A DNA stretch of 13,063 nucleotides from Desulfovibrionaceae bacterium UBA930 (GCA_002293605.1 DBDO01000251.1:1-13063), one strand, 5' to 3'; positions 6,559 to 13,063 are shown, counted from the stretch's first letter. Made by a program: numbers and translations. Notes: generated by a model not told the origin, from the letters alone.

Positions 6559-6569
6559 CTTATAGATTG

Positions 6570-6615
6570 GGACTTTGCCCCGCACCCCGCCAGGGGCCTC
6601 AGGCCCCTGGACCCT
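6570..6615 (+). repeat. REP/BIME-like repeat, copy 2
   Basis: Reads GGGACTTTGCCCCGCACCCC, then GC and the hairpin CCAGGGGCC (6590-6598) / GGCCCCTGG (6602-6610) with a 3-base loop, then ACCCT. It matches copy 1 in the hairpin core and copy 3 (inverted, 6687-6740) along about 40 bases. It begins 11 bases after the GT9 stop codon. Confidence 0.75.
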
Positions 6616-6655
6616 GCAATTTTTACCATCGCAGAAAGGTTTGGGTGGATAGCTT

Positions 6656-6686
6656 CCGAAAAACGGCGCAAAGCGCCGTTTTTCGG
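6656..6686. terminator. Bidirectional terminator between GT9 gene and typA
   Basis: CCGAAAAACGGCGC (6656-6669), loop AAA, and the exact complement (6673-6686): a perfect 14-bp stem. Each strand has a GC-rich inner stem followed by a run of five T, so it can end transcription of both converging genes. It sits in the centre of the inverted repeat pair. Confidence 0.75.
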
Positions 6687-6740
6687 CGAAGGGGGTCAAG
6701 GGGACCAGTCCCCTTGCGGGGTGCGGGGCGGAGCCCCGCA
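6687..6740 (-). repeat. REP/BIME-like repeat, copy 3 (inverted)
   Basis: On the minus strand it reads GGGGCTCCGCCCCGCACCCC, then GCAAGGGG, matching copy 2 base for base over GCCCCGCACCCCGC and in the following hairpin. Hairpins: TGCGGGGC (6722-6729) / GCCCCGCA (6733-6740), and CAAGGGGA (6697-6704) / TCCCCTTG (6709-6716). With copy 2 it makes an inverted pair around the terminator, the arrangement of a BIME. Confidence 0.7.
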
Positions 6741-6754
6741 TAAAAACACAAATC

Positions 6755-8632
6755 CTACTCACCCTTGCCGGGCGAAGCTGTTTTTTTCTTGCCCGCGATC
6801 TGGTGCCGTTTCTGGGCGCTGAGTTCGGCTTTTCGGATGCGTATGGACAGAGGCGTGACTTCCACCAGTTCGTCATCAGCCACAAATTGCAGGGCCCATT
6901 CAAGGGTCATGGGCCGGATGGGGGTGAGGATGATGTTTTCATCCTTGCCCGAGGCCCGCAGGTTGGTCAGCTTTTTCTCTTTGGTGGGGTTGACATCGAT
7001 ATCGTTGTCCCGGTTGTGTTCGCCCACAACGAGTCCTTCATACATAGGGTCGCCCGGCACAACGAACATGACGCCGCGCGGCTCTAAGTTGAAGATGGCG
7101 TATGCCACTGCCTTGCCCGGACGGTCAGCCACCAGGGAGCCGGTGAAGCGGGTGGGGAAGTCCCCCCGGTAGGCTTCATAGCCGGAGACATAGGAATTCA
7201 TGATGCCGGTACCCTTGGTATCGGTAAGAAATTCGTCCCGAAAGCCGATCAGGCCCCGCGAGGGCACGGAAAATTCAATGCGCACCCGGCCGGAGCCATT
7301 GTTCGTCAGGCCGGTCATGCGTCCTTTGCGCTGGGCGAGTTTTTCGGTGACAACGCCCAGAAAGGCCTCATCGCAGTCTACGAGCAGGGCTTCAACCGGT
7401 TCAAGCCGCTCCCCCTTTTCTTCGCGCATGATGACCTGGGGGCGGCCAACGCTGAGTTCAAAGCCTTCGCGCCGCATCTGCTCAATCAGAATAGCCATTT
7501 GAAATTCACCGCGCCCTTTGACAATGAAGCTGTCCTTGTCTTCAGAGTCTTCCACCTGAATGGCGACATTGCGCCGTGTTTCGTTAAAGAGGCGTTCCCG
7601 GATTTTGCGCGACTGGACGAGCTTGCCTTCCTGCCCGGCCAGGGGGGAGGAGTTGATGCCGAAATACATGGAGACCGTAGGCGCATCGACCTGAATGCGG
7701 GGCAGCGCGCGCGGGGCTTCGCGGGTGCAGATGCTGTCACCTATGGCGATATCGTCCACTCCGGCCAGCACGACAATTTCGCCGGGGCCGGCCTCTTCGG
7801 CGTCTACCAGACGCAAGCCGCTGTAAACCTGGAGCTTGGTGATTTTGATCGGCTGGGGCGTACCGTTTTCGCCGATGCGCACAAGGGCCTCGCGCATACG
7901 CACGGTTCCGTGCTGCACCCTGCCCACGGCAAGGCGGCCGAGGTAGTCGGAGTAATCCAGGTCTGAGACCAGCATCTGGAAGGGCTCTGCCGGGTCGTGC
8001 GCCGGGCCGGGAATTTCCTCAAGAATGGCGTCAAAAAGCGGGGAGAGATTTTTTTCGGCCTTGTCGTCCTCCTCAAGCTTGTCGGGCAGGGAGCGCATGG
8101 CCAGGCCCTCGCGCCCGATGGCGTAAAGAACGGGAAATTCAAGCTGTTCTTCGCTGGCTCCGAGGTCGATGAAGAGGTCGTATATTTCGTTGAGCACTTC
8201 CTGCGGGCGGGCGTCCTTGCGGTCTATCTTGTTGACCACCACAATGACCCGCAGGCCCGCTTCCAGGGTTTTTTTGAGCACAAAGCGGGTTTGCGGGAGC
8301 GGGCCTTCGGCGGAATCAACCAGAAGGATGGCCCCGGTCACCATGGAAAGCGCCCGTTCGACTTCGCCGCCAAAGTCCGAGTGTCCCGGCGTGTCCAGAA
8401 TGTTGATTTTCACGTTTTTCCAGAACACGGCGCAGTTTTTGGCGGCAATGGTGATGCCCCGTTCGCGTTCAAGGTCCATACTGTCCATGACGCGTTCATC
8501 GACGGCCTGGCCTTCGCGAAATACGCCGCTCTGGCGGAACATGGCGTCCACCAGCGTGGTTTTACCGTGGTCAACGTGGGCGATAATGGCTATATTGCGA
8601 AGGGAATCATTGCGGGCTGTGGGTGCGGTCAT
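6755..8632 (-). CDS. typA: Ribosome-associated GTPase TypA/BipA
   Basis: 625 residues from ATG 8632 (family about 605-615). It is a translational GTPase of the EF-G/LepA class that binds the 70S ribosome and aids 50S assembly and stress or low-temperature growth. Seen: P-loop AHVDHGKTT (18-26), switch I around RERGITI (56-62), DTPGHSDF (80-87), NKID (134-137), then beta-barrel domain II, and the TypA-specific region with SVPSRGLIGFRDEFLTDTKGTG and the C-terminal NLRASGKDE. The last 15 residues are Lys-rich and may be a lineage extension. A GTG at 8809 would add 59 residues of non-family sequence overlapping the MATE start and is rejected. No Shine-Dalgarno precedes ATG 8632; a palindrome CGGATATCCG occupies that place. 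Transcribed alone, divergent from the MATE gene. Confidence 0.97.
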   Translation of the reverse strand: MTAPTARNDSLRNIAIIAHVDHGKTTLVDAMFRQSGVFREGQAVDERVMDSMDLERERGITIAAKNCAVFWKNVKINILDTPGHSDFGGEVERALSMVTGAILLVDSAEGPLPQTRFVLKKTLEAGLRVIVVVNKIDRKDARPQEVLNEIYDLFIDLGASEEQLEFPVLYAIGREGLAMRSLPDKLEEDDKAEKNLSPLFDAILEEIPGPAHDPAEPFQMLVSDLDYSDYLGRLAVGRVQHGTVRMREALVRIGENGTPQPIKITKLQVYSGLRLVDAEEAGPGEIVVLAGVDDIAIGDSICTREAPRALPRIQVDAPTVSMYFGINSSPLAGQEGKLVQSRKIRERLFNETRRNVAIQVEDSEDKDSFIVKGRGEFQMAILIEQMRREGFELSVGRPQVIMREEKGERLEPVEALLVDCDEAFLGVVTEKLAQRKGRMTGLTNNGSGRVRIEFSVPSRGLIGFRDEFLTDTKGTGIMNSYVSGYEAYRGDFPTRFTGSLVADRPGKAVAYAIFNLEPRGVMFVVPGDPMYEGLVVGEHNRDNDIDVNPTKEKKLTNLRASGKDENIILTPIRPMTLEWALQFVADDELVEVTPLSIRIRKAELSAQKRHQIAGKKKTASPGKGE

Positions 8633-8633
8633 G

Positions 8634-8698
8634 CGGATATCCGTTGTCTGGGTTGGGCGGCAGGGCGGGGCAGGGGAATGCCGCGAACGCGGCTTTCC
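8634..8698 (-). promoter_or_regulatory. Structured typA leader without Shine-Dalgarno
   Basis: Within the predicted typA leader, a stem-loop spans 8675-8698: GGAA, a mismatch, GCCGC, loop GAAC, GCGGC, a mismatch, TTCC. The perfect palindrome CGGATATCCG (8634-8643) ends one base before the start codon, where a ribosome-binding site is expected. The segment between is C-rich on the mRNA. Structure-dependent or leader-assisted initiation is possible, but this is inference. Confidence 0.35.
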
Positions 8699-8737
8699 TG
8701 CAAACCCCGCAAAGCAGCAGGAATAATGGAACCCAGT

Positions 8738-8767
8738 TATATACTCCTCTTTTTGGACGCTTGTCAA
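8738..8767 (-). promoter_or_regulatory. Sigma70-like promoter of typA
   Basis: On the minus strand: a perfect TTGACA (8767-8762), an 18-base spacer, then TATATA (8743-8738). Transcription would begin near 8731, giving a leader of about 100 bases before ATG 8632. It lies in the 165-base gap shared with the divergent MATE gene; no equally good promoter was found for the MATE direction. Confidence 0.65.
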
Positions 8768-8797
8768 ATTCTTTAAGGCAGGGTAGGGTGCGCGGTC

Positions 8798-10213
8798 ATG
8801 TTCACCCAACTACGCGAAAACTTACGCAGACGCGCCAACGAGCCTCAGGGCTACCGCTACATCCTGCGCGTTGGCCTGCCCCTTGTCGCGGGTATGGCTT
8901 CATCTACGGTCATGCAGTTTACCGATCGGCTTTTTCTGAGCCGCTATTCGATGGACGCCATTGCCGCGGCCCTGCCCGCATCCATAGCCTCCCTGACCAT
9001 CACCCTGACCCTGATGGGCGTGTGTGGCTACACCTCGGTGCTTATCGCCCAGTATGTCGGCTCCAAGGCCCCTGGGCGGGTCGGCAGCGCGCTCTGGCAG
9101 GGGCTTTGGTTTTCACTCTTTTCCACGCTGCTGCTCTGTCTGACCTGGTGGCCCGCCGAGTGGATATTTTCTTTGGCCGGGCATGCCAATTCCGTGCGTC
9201 CGCTTGAGGTGAGCTATTTTCGCGTTTTGAATCTCGGCGCGGGCTTTTCCCTGGCCGGTGCGGCCATGGCCGGATTTTTCTCTGGTCGGGGGAAAACCCG
9301 CCCGGTGATGATTGCCAACATGGCCGCTGCTCTTATCAACGTGCCGCTGGACTATCTGTTGATTTTCGGAGGATTCGGCATTCCGCCCCTGGGCATTGTG
9401 GGGGCGGGCGTTGCCACGGTGATTGGCTGGATCGTCTGCGCGATTATACTGGCCTGCGTTATTTTTACCAAAGAAAACGATGCAGTCTATCACGTTCGCA
9501 AGGGCTTTCGTCCGGAATGGGATATGCTGAGGCGCCTTTTGCGCTTCGGCCTGCCGAGCGGGGTCAATTTTTTTGTGGAACTTATCGCTATCACCTGGTT
9601 TTCTTTTGAGGTGGGGGTCTTCGGCACCCAGGCCTTGGCTGCCAGCAATATAGCCTTTTCTTTAAATTCTCTGGCTTTTATGCCCATGCTCGGGCTGAAT
9701 ATTGCCCTGGCTTCCCTGGTAGGGCAGGCCATGGGCCGGGGCAGGCCGGATGAGGCCGAGCGTGTGACCATGCATACCCTGCACCTGGCCTTTGCCTATA
9801 TGCTGCCCATGGCTGCCTTCTTTGTACTTGCAGCCGGGCCGCTGATGGATATCTTCATCCCTGGGGGCATGTCGCCCGAGGCCTTTGCCCCGGTGCGCGA
9901 ACTGGGCATAGTGCTGCTCTATTTCATCGCCATCTATTCGTTGGCGGATGCGGGCAATATCGTCTTTTTCGCCGCGCTTAAAGGGGCCGGGGATACCTTG
10001 GGTGTTATGTATCTGCTGCTTGGCGGGCTCGTTCTGCTGCTTATACTGCCCATTGTGCTCTTGAAAGCCCTGGGCCTGGCCTCGGTGATCTCCTACTGGT
10101 CCGTCTTTACCGTGTATGTGGTCCTGCTTGCCGTGGGGGCGATGCTGCGTTTTTACCGCAGGGGCTGGCATAGGATTCGCGTGGTGGAAACGGCACCGGG
10201 CGGCGGGGAATGA
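8798..10213 (+). CDS. MATE-family multidrug/toxin efflux transporter (NorM-like)
   Basis: 471 residues, with about 12 hydrophobic segments, for example near 23-40, 54-86, 102-127, 145-162, 170-190, 198-223, 250-270, 280-310, 328-350, 366-393, 402-425 and 427-452, as expected for two six-helix bundles. Family signatures: QFTDRLFLSRYSMDAIAAA in helix 1-2 (acidic D43), GFFSGRGKTRPVMIAN (159-174), PLGIVGAGVATVIG (197-210), and the ALKGAGDT loop (393-400). MATE pumps export cationic drugs, dyes or metabolites across the inner membrane in exchange for Na+ or H+; substrate and ion cannot be read from the sequence. ATG 8798 has only a weak AGGG (8785-8788) nine bases upstream. Short basic N-terminus and a Gly-rich tail. 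Transcribed alone, ending at a strong stem-loop shared with paaK. Confidence 0.93.
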   Translation: MFTQLRENLRRRANEPQGYRYILRVGLPLVAGMASSTVMQFTDRLFLSRYSMDAIAAALPASIASLTITLTLMGVCGYTSVLIAQYVGSKAPGRVGSALWQGLWFSLFSTLLLCLTWWPAEWIFSLAGHANSVRPLEVSYFRVLNLGAGFSLAGAAMAGFFSGRGKTRPVMIANMAAALINVPLDYLLIFGGFGIPPLGIVGAGVATVIGWIVCAIILACVIFTKENDAVYHVRKGFRPEWDMLRRLLRFGLPSGVNFFVELIAITWFSFEVGVFGTQALAASNIAFSLNSLAFMPMLGLNIALASLVGQAMGRGRPDEAERVTMHTLHLAFAYMLPMAAFFVLAAGPLMDIFIPGGMSPEAFAPVRELGIVLLYFIAIYSLADAGNIVFFAALKGAGDTLGVMYLLLGGLVLLLILPIVLLKALGLASVISYWSVFTVYVVLLAVGAMLRFYRRGWHRIRVVETAPGGGE

Positions 10214-10245
10214 GGTAGGCAGGCAAAACTTGTTTGCGCCAATAA

Positions 10246-10283
10246 CAAATCCCGAAAGTCATCACTATGACTTTCGGGATTTG
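10246..10283. terminator. Bidirectional terminator between MATE and paaK genes
   Basis: CAAATCCCGAAAGTCAT (10246-10262), loop CACT, then the exact complement (10267-10283): a perfect 17-bp stem. Each strand ends the stem in GGGATTTG, so only three T follow the GC part. It is centrally placed in the 93-base gap between convergent stop codons and probably terminates both transcripts or protects both 3' ends. Confidence 0.7.
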
Positions 10284-10306
10284 CACAGATGGCGAATGAC
10301 GGCCCT

Positions 10307-11614
10307 TTATTTCTTCTCGCGCAGGTCGCGCACTCGGCTGGACTTGCCTTCGAAGCGGCGCAGGCTTTGCGGCTCCACCAGGCGTACTTTTGCGGTAACG
10401 CCGAGGTAGTCCTTAATCGCCTTTTGTAGGCGTTGCTCCCGGTTTTGTATGTGGCGCACCTCATCGGACACGAACATGGCCTCGGAAAACTCCACCTTGA
10501 TTTCCAGATTGTCCAGATTGCCCGCCTTGCTGACCTCAATTTCATAATGGGGCGAAATGCCTTCCATATCGATCAAAATGGCTTCAATCTGCTGCGGGAA
10601 GACATTCACGCCGCGTATGATCAGCATGTCATCGCTGCGACCGAGTATGCGCGTGATGCGTACATGGGTGCGTCCGCAGGCACAGGGAGTGTAATCAAGA
10701 CTGGTCAAATCGCGGGTGCGGTAGCGGATAAGCGGAACCGCCTCCTTGGTCAGGGTGGTGAGCACCAGCTCTCCGACAGCGCCGGGGGGCAGCACGTCAC
10801 CGGTAACGGGGTCGATGATTTCTGGCAGAAAATGATCTTCGTACAAGTGCATGCCGCATTTGGCCACCGCGCATTCCTGTGCCACGCCCGGCCCCATGAC
10901 TTCAGAAAGGCCGTAGACATTGACCGCGCTGATGCCTAGTTTTCGCTCGATATCAGCCCGCATTTCATCGGTCCAGGGTTCGGCGCCAAATACTCCCACC
11001 CGCAGGGGAAGTTCGCGGATATCCACCCCGGCCTCCCGGGCCGCGTCATAAAGATAGAGCGCGTACGAGGGCGTGCAGGTAAGCGCGGTTGCGCCAAAGT
11101 CCCGGAGCAGGTCCACCTGACGTTTCGTGCCGCCGCCGGAAACGGGAATGACCGTGGCCCCGAGGCGCTCGGCACCGCAGTGCACGCCGAGCCCGCCCGT
11201 AAAGAGCCCGTAGCCGAAAGCGTTGTGGATGAGGTCAAGGGAGGTGAGCCCCGCAGCGGCAAGGGAGCGGGCCATCATTTCAGCCCAGTTGTCCAGATCG
11301 CGCTGAGTATGGCCGACCACAGTGGCCTTGCCCGTGGTGCCGCTGGAGGCGTGCAGCCGCACTATGGTGTCTTTGGGCACGGCGAACATCTGGTAGGGAT
11401 AGCCGTCACGCAGATCCTGTTTTTCCGTAAAGGGCAGCCGGGGCAGATCCGCAAGGCTGGAGATTTGCGCCGGGGTGACGCCGATCTCGTCAAAGGCCTT
11501 GCGGTAGAAAGGCACATTGGCATACACTCGTTCGCACTGGTTCTTCAGGCGGGTCAGTTGCAGAGCGGCCAATTCGTCGCGAGGCAGCGTTTCTTTTTCC
11601 ACATTGAATATCAT
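10307..11614 (-). CDS. paaK: Phenylacetate-CoA ligase (adenylate-forming)
   Basis: 435 residues, the normal length. It activates phenylacetate or another aryl acid with ATP and CoA through an acyl-adenylate, in the cytosol. Motifs: ATP loop HASSGTTGKATVVGHT (88-103), NAFGYGLFTGGLG (131-143), VYGLSEVMGPG (233-243), RYRTRD (297-302), GRSDDMLIIRGVNVFPQQIE (325-344), and the C-terminal EGKSSRVRDL, whose K424 is the catalytic lysine position. C248, C253 and the CACGR motif (C311, C313) resemble the Cys set of PaaK proteins that may hold a metal. In anaerobes such enzymes usually sit beside indolepyruvate ferredoxin oxidoreductase genes and act in aromatic amino-acid fermentation; no such neighbour is in the window. 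AGGAG lies 7 bases before ATG 11614. Monocistronic as far as seen. Confidence 0.95.
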   Translation of the reverse strand: MIFNVEKETLPRDELAALQLTRLKNQCERVYANVPFYRKAFDEIGVTPAQISSLADLPRLPFTEKQDLRDGYPYQMFAVPKDTIVRLHASSGTTGKATVVGHTQRDLDNWAEMMARSLAAAGLTSLDLIHNAFGYGLFTGGLGVHCGAERLGATVIPVSGGGTKRQVDLLRDFGATALTCTPSYALYLYDAAREAGVDIRELPLRVGVFGAEPWTDEMRADIERKLGISAVNVYGLSEVMGPGVAQECAVAKCGMHLYEDHFLPEIIDPVTGDVLPPGAVGELVLTTLTKEAVPLIRYRTRDLTSLDYTPCACGRTHVRITRILGRSDDMLIIRGVNVFPQQIEAILIDMEGISPHYEIEVSKAGNLDNLEIKVEFSEAMFVSDEVRHIQNREQRLQKAIKDYLGVTAKVRLVEPQSLRRFEGKSSRVRDLREKK

Positions 11615-11655
11615 GGTTCTTCTCCTGCGCTTTTACGGTCCGCACTTTCGCATGA

Positions 11656-11685
11656 ATCATACTTGGCGGTCAAGCTGCAAGGCAA
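11656..11685 (-). promoter_or_regulatory. Candidate promoter of paaK
   Basis: Minus strand: TTGCCT (11685-11680), an 18-base spacer, TATGAT (11661-11656), giving 4/6 and 5/6 matches. Transcription would start near 11649 and give a 35-base leader carrying the AGGAG site. No convincing promoter was seen in the opposite direction for the gene at 11757, despite T-rich DNA at 11708-11727. Confidence 0.35.
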
Positions 11686-11756
11686 AGATGGGCGGTGTAC
11701 GGCATAGATTTTTGCTGGATTTTTTTGCTAATGGATATCGGAGGAAATGAGGAGTC

Positions 11757-12176
11757 ATGAACAGAACGATTGTGCGCGGCATTCTGGAAAGCGCGCGCAG
11801 TATCGCCATAGTGGGGGCCAAGGATACGCCCGGTCAGCCCGTGGACAGGGTGGGGCGCTATTTGATACAGGCCGGGTATTCAATCATCCCCGTGCATCCG
11901 AAGCGCAAGAGCGTATGGGGCCTGTCCACCTTCGTCTCTCTGGCGGAAGTACCTGTTCCTGTGGATATTGTGAATGTTTTTCGAGCGCCGGACTACTGTC
12001 TGGGCCACGCCCGTGAGGCCTTGTCGCTCTCGCCCCGGCCACTGCTCTTCTGGATGCAACTTGGCATTGCTAGTGCCGGGGCTGCGGCCTTACTCGCCGA
12101 ACAGGGCGTGGCTGTCGTTGAGGATGCCTGTCTTATGGTGGAACATGCCCGTATGTTTGGGAGGAACGGTGTCTGA
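11757..12176 (+). CDS. CoA-binding domain protein (YccU family)
   Basis: 139 residues, a single Rossmann-like CoA-binding domain of the succinyl-CoA ligase alpha-subunit type, as in stand-alone YccU proteins. Seen: IAIVGAKDTPGQPVDRVGRYLIQAGYSIIPVHP (16-48, nucleotide-binding loop and second strand), VWGLSTFVSLAEVPVPVDIVNVFR (53-76), FWMQLGI (98-104) and the closing VVEDACLMVEH (120-130), with the conserved Cys125 and His130. These proteins bind CoA or a derivative in the cytosol; their physiological role is unknown. ATG 11757 is the only possible start because an in-frame TGA lies at 11748-11750. AGGAG ends only two bases before it. The downstream YkgJ-type gene overlaps the end by 8 bases, implying coupled translation. 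Confidence 0.9.
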   Translation: MNRTIVRGILESARSIAIVGAKDTPGQPVDRVGRYLIQAGYSIIPVHPKRKSVWGLSTFVSLAEVPVPVDIVNVFRAPDYCLGHAREALSLSPRPLLFWMQLGIASAGAAALLAEQGVAVVEDACLMVEHARMFGRNGV

Positions 12177-12687
12177 ATTACAGTCTTGCGCGAATGATAC
12201 CGCTTGCGCAGAAGAGGAAGAGGCTTTTGCCTGTAAGCTCTGCGGGCGCTGCTGCGAAGGCCGGGGGGGAATTGTCGTCAGCGATGCCGACTTGGCGAGG
12301 CTGTGCACTTTTTTGTCTTTAAGCGCTGCGGACTTTGAGAAAAACTGGGGCATGCGGCGGGGGGACAAGCTCTTTATCCGCAGCGATGATGCCGGATGCG
12401 TTTTTTTCCGCAAGGGCGCGGGCTGTTCCGTTCACGAGGGCAAGCCGGACATATGCAGGGCCTGGCCCTACTTTCGAGGGAATCTTATGGACAGGGAGAG
12501 CTACGCCCTGGCCAGAGAGTACTGCCCCGGCATCTCGCAAAGCCAGACGTACGAGGCTTTTGTCCGTCAGGGGCTGGCCTATCTGCTGCGCGAGAATCTG
12601 GTCGGCTCCTCCCGCCCGGACGAGGCAGCCGCGCTTCAGGTTTCGGATCTGCTTGAAAGCCTTGCCTATGCCGCCGGGAAAGGATAG
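12169..12687 (+). CDS. YkgJ-family Cys-cluster protein (putative Zn/Fe-chelating)
   Basis: 172 residues from GTG 12169, with GGAGG (12160-12164) four bases upstream. The start overlaps the CoA-binding gene by 8 bases. The Cys pattern is that of the YkgJ/UPF0153 family: CKLCGRCC (22-29), C46, then C77 in the GCVFF segment, C86 in AGCSVHEGKPDICRAWP, C96, and C119 near the end. The family is annotated as zinc- or iron-chelating on the basis of these cysteines; one suggestion is an Fe-S or metal-handling role, and no reaction is established. The first 20 residues are acidic with two extra Cys (7 and 13). Cytoplasmic, no signal. A reading frame extending back to 11974 runs inside the upstream gene and is not used. 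Confidence 0.88.
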   Translation: MSELQSCANDTACAEEEEAFACKLCGRCCEGRGGIVVSDADLARLCTFLSLSAADFEKNWGMRRGDKLFIRSDDAGCVFFRKGAGCSVHEGKPDICRAWPYFRGNLMDRESYALAREYCPGISQSQTYEAFVRQGLAYLLRENLVGSSRPDEAAALQVSDLLESLAYAAGKG

Positions 12688-12701
12688 GTAGAAAGTCAAT
12701 T

Positions 12702-12734
12702 ATGGAACTGTTCATGCGCGGGGGTTGGGCGTGA
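12702..12734 (+). CDS. Possible 10-residue leader ORF before the J-domain gene
   Basis: ATG 12702 opens a 10-codon frame (MELFMRGGWA) whose TGA (12732-12734) overlaps the GTG start of the J-domain gene in a GTGA arrangement. Such overlaps are typical of translational coupling, but the frame is very short and the preceding sequence (AGGTAGAAAG) is a poor ribosome-binding site, so it may be chance. Confidence 0.25.
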   Translation: MELFMRGGWA

Positions 12735-13063
12735 CGCTGAAAGAATGCTATGCGGCACTTGGCCTGAAACAGGGCGCGGATTTGGCGGAAATCAAACGCG
12801 CCTACCGCAGGCTCGCCTTTTCCCTGCATCCGGATCTGAATCCCCATGTCAAAGACGCCTCCCGGCGTTTTCAGCTCATCAACGAGGCCTACGTCAAGCT
12901 CAGTCAGACGGTTTCAGGGGGCGGAAAAGGGGACGATGCTTCTGAAAGTCAGGCCGATGAGGCGGGGGCCAGGGCGCGCGAAGAAGCCCAAAGGGCCTAT
13001 TCCAGGGCCAAACAGGGGCAGGAAGAGCGCAAGGCGGACGGCCAAAAGAAAACGGAACGCAAG
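12731..13063 (+). CDS. J-domain (DnaJ-like) co-chaperone, 3' end beyond window
   Basis: 111 codons are open from GTG 12731 to the window edge without a stop. Residues 3-57 are a canonical J domain: LKECYAALGL, helix II with IKRAYRRLAFSL, the invariant HPD at 33-35, and helix III RRFQLINEAYVKL. The J domain stimulates Hsp70 (DnaK) ATPase. After it comes a Gly/Asp/Ser linker (about 60-72) and a highly charged Ala/Glu/Lys/Arg stretch (73-111), probably disordered or coiled-coil, rather than the Gly/Phe and zinc-finger region of true DnaJ as far as can be seen. This is therefore a specialised J-protein, not the main DnaJ. GTG is preceded by a G5 run (12720-12724) as a rough ribosome-binding site; TTG 12725 is an alternative. 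It starts 43 bases after the YkgJ-type gene and likely shares its operon. Confidence 0.85.
   Translation, partial: MTLKECYAALGLKQGADLAEIKRAYRRLAFSLHPDLNPHVKDASRRFQLINEAYVKLSQTVSGGGKGDDASESQADEAGARAREEAQRAYSRAKQGQEERKADGQKKTERK

Noticed and set aside
7997..8776. Long + strand open frames opposite typA
   Set aside because: These are shadows caused by GC-rich codons of the well-conserved GTPase on the minus strand.
8633..8809. 59-residue N-terminal extension of TypA from a GTG start
   Set aside because: The extension would begin upstream of the promoter and overlap the MATE start; the family N-terminus fits ATG 8632.
1..13063. Defence system, prophage, CRISPR or insertion sequence
   Set aside because: No nuclease, transposase, integrase, toxin-antitoxin pair or regularly spaced repeat was seen on either strand; all large frames match housekeeping or envelope families.

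Overview
The window reads as ordinary chromosome of a Gram-negative, anaerobic deltaproteobacterium. The best guess is a Desulfovibrio-like member of the Desulfovibrionaceae. This rests on high GC with G/C-ending codons, phenylacetate-CoA ligase and a CobD-like enzyme together, LPS-type GT9 chemistry, a YkgJ Cys-cluster protein, and the overall protein style. No rRNA, tRNA, CRISPR, IS or prophage gene is seen, and the genus call is an inference.

Layout. (1) 1-71 holds the tail of an unidentified + strand gene. (2) 91-2312, minus strand: a GT4 glycosyltransferase followed by a CobD-like PLP enzyme, joined by a TAATG stop/start overlap. (3) 2438-2525: a candidate divergent promoter pair with an inverted repeat between the two. 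(4) 2558-3336, plus strand: two small unrecognised proteins separated by a clear intrinsic terminator. (5) 3376-4287, minus strand: an exported phosphodiester-glycosidase-domain protein. (6) 4335-6558, plus strand: a consensus-like promoter with a 20-bp palindrome in its spacer, then metF, then a GT9 heptosyltransferase-like gene. (7) 6559-6754: four consecutive hairpins between convergent genes, including an inverted pair of a GC-rich repeat whose third copy lies between metF and the GT9 gene. (8) 6755-8632, minus strand: typA/bipA. (9) 8798-10213, plus strand: a MATE transporter. (10) 10246-10283: a perfect 17-bp stem-loop between convergent genes. (11) 10307-11614, minus strand: phenylacetate-CoA ligase. 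(12) 11757-13063, plus strand: a tightly packed run of CoA-binding protein, YkgJ-type Cys-cluster protein and a J-domain protein cut by the window end.

Functional picture. Most genes are housekeeping or envelope genes: one-carbon/methionine metabolism (metF), surface glycan assembly (GT4, GT9), translation/stress GTPase (typA), efflux (MATE), aryl-acid activation (paaK) and probably corrinoid side-chain synthesis (cobD-like). I see no convincing new defence or mobile system. The points that most merit a second look are the dispersed REP/BIME-like repeat, the palindromic operator inside the metF promoter, the coupling of a CobD-like enzyme to a glycosyltransferase, the two unknown small proteins, and the CoA-binding/YkgJ/J-domain cluster.
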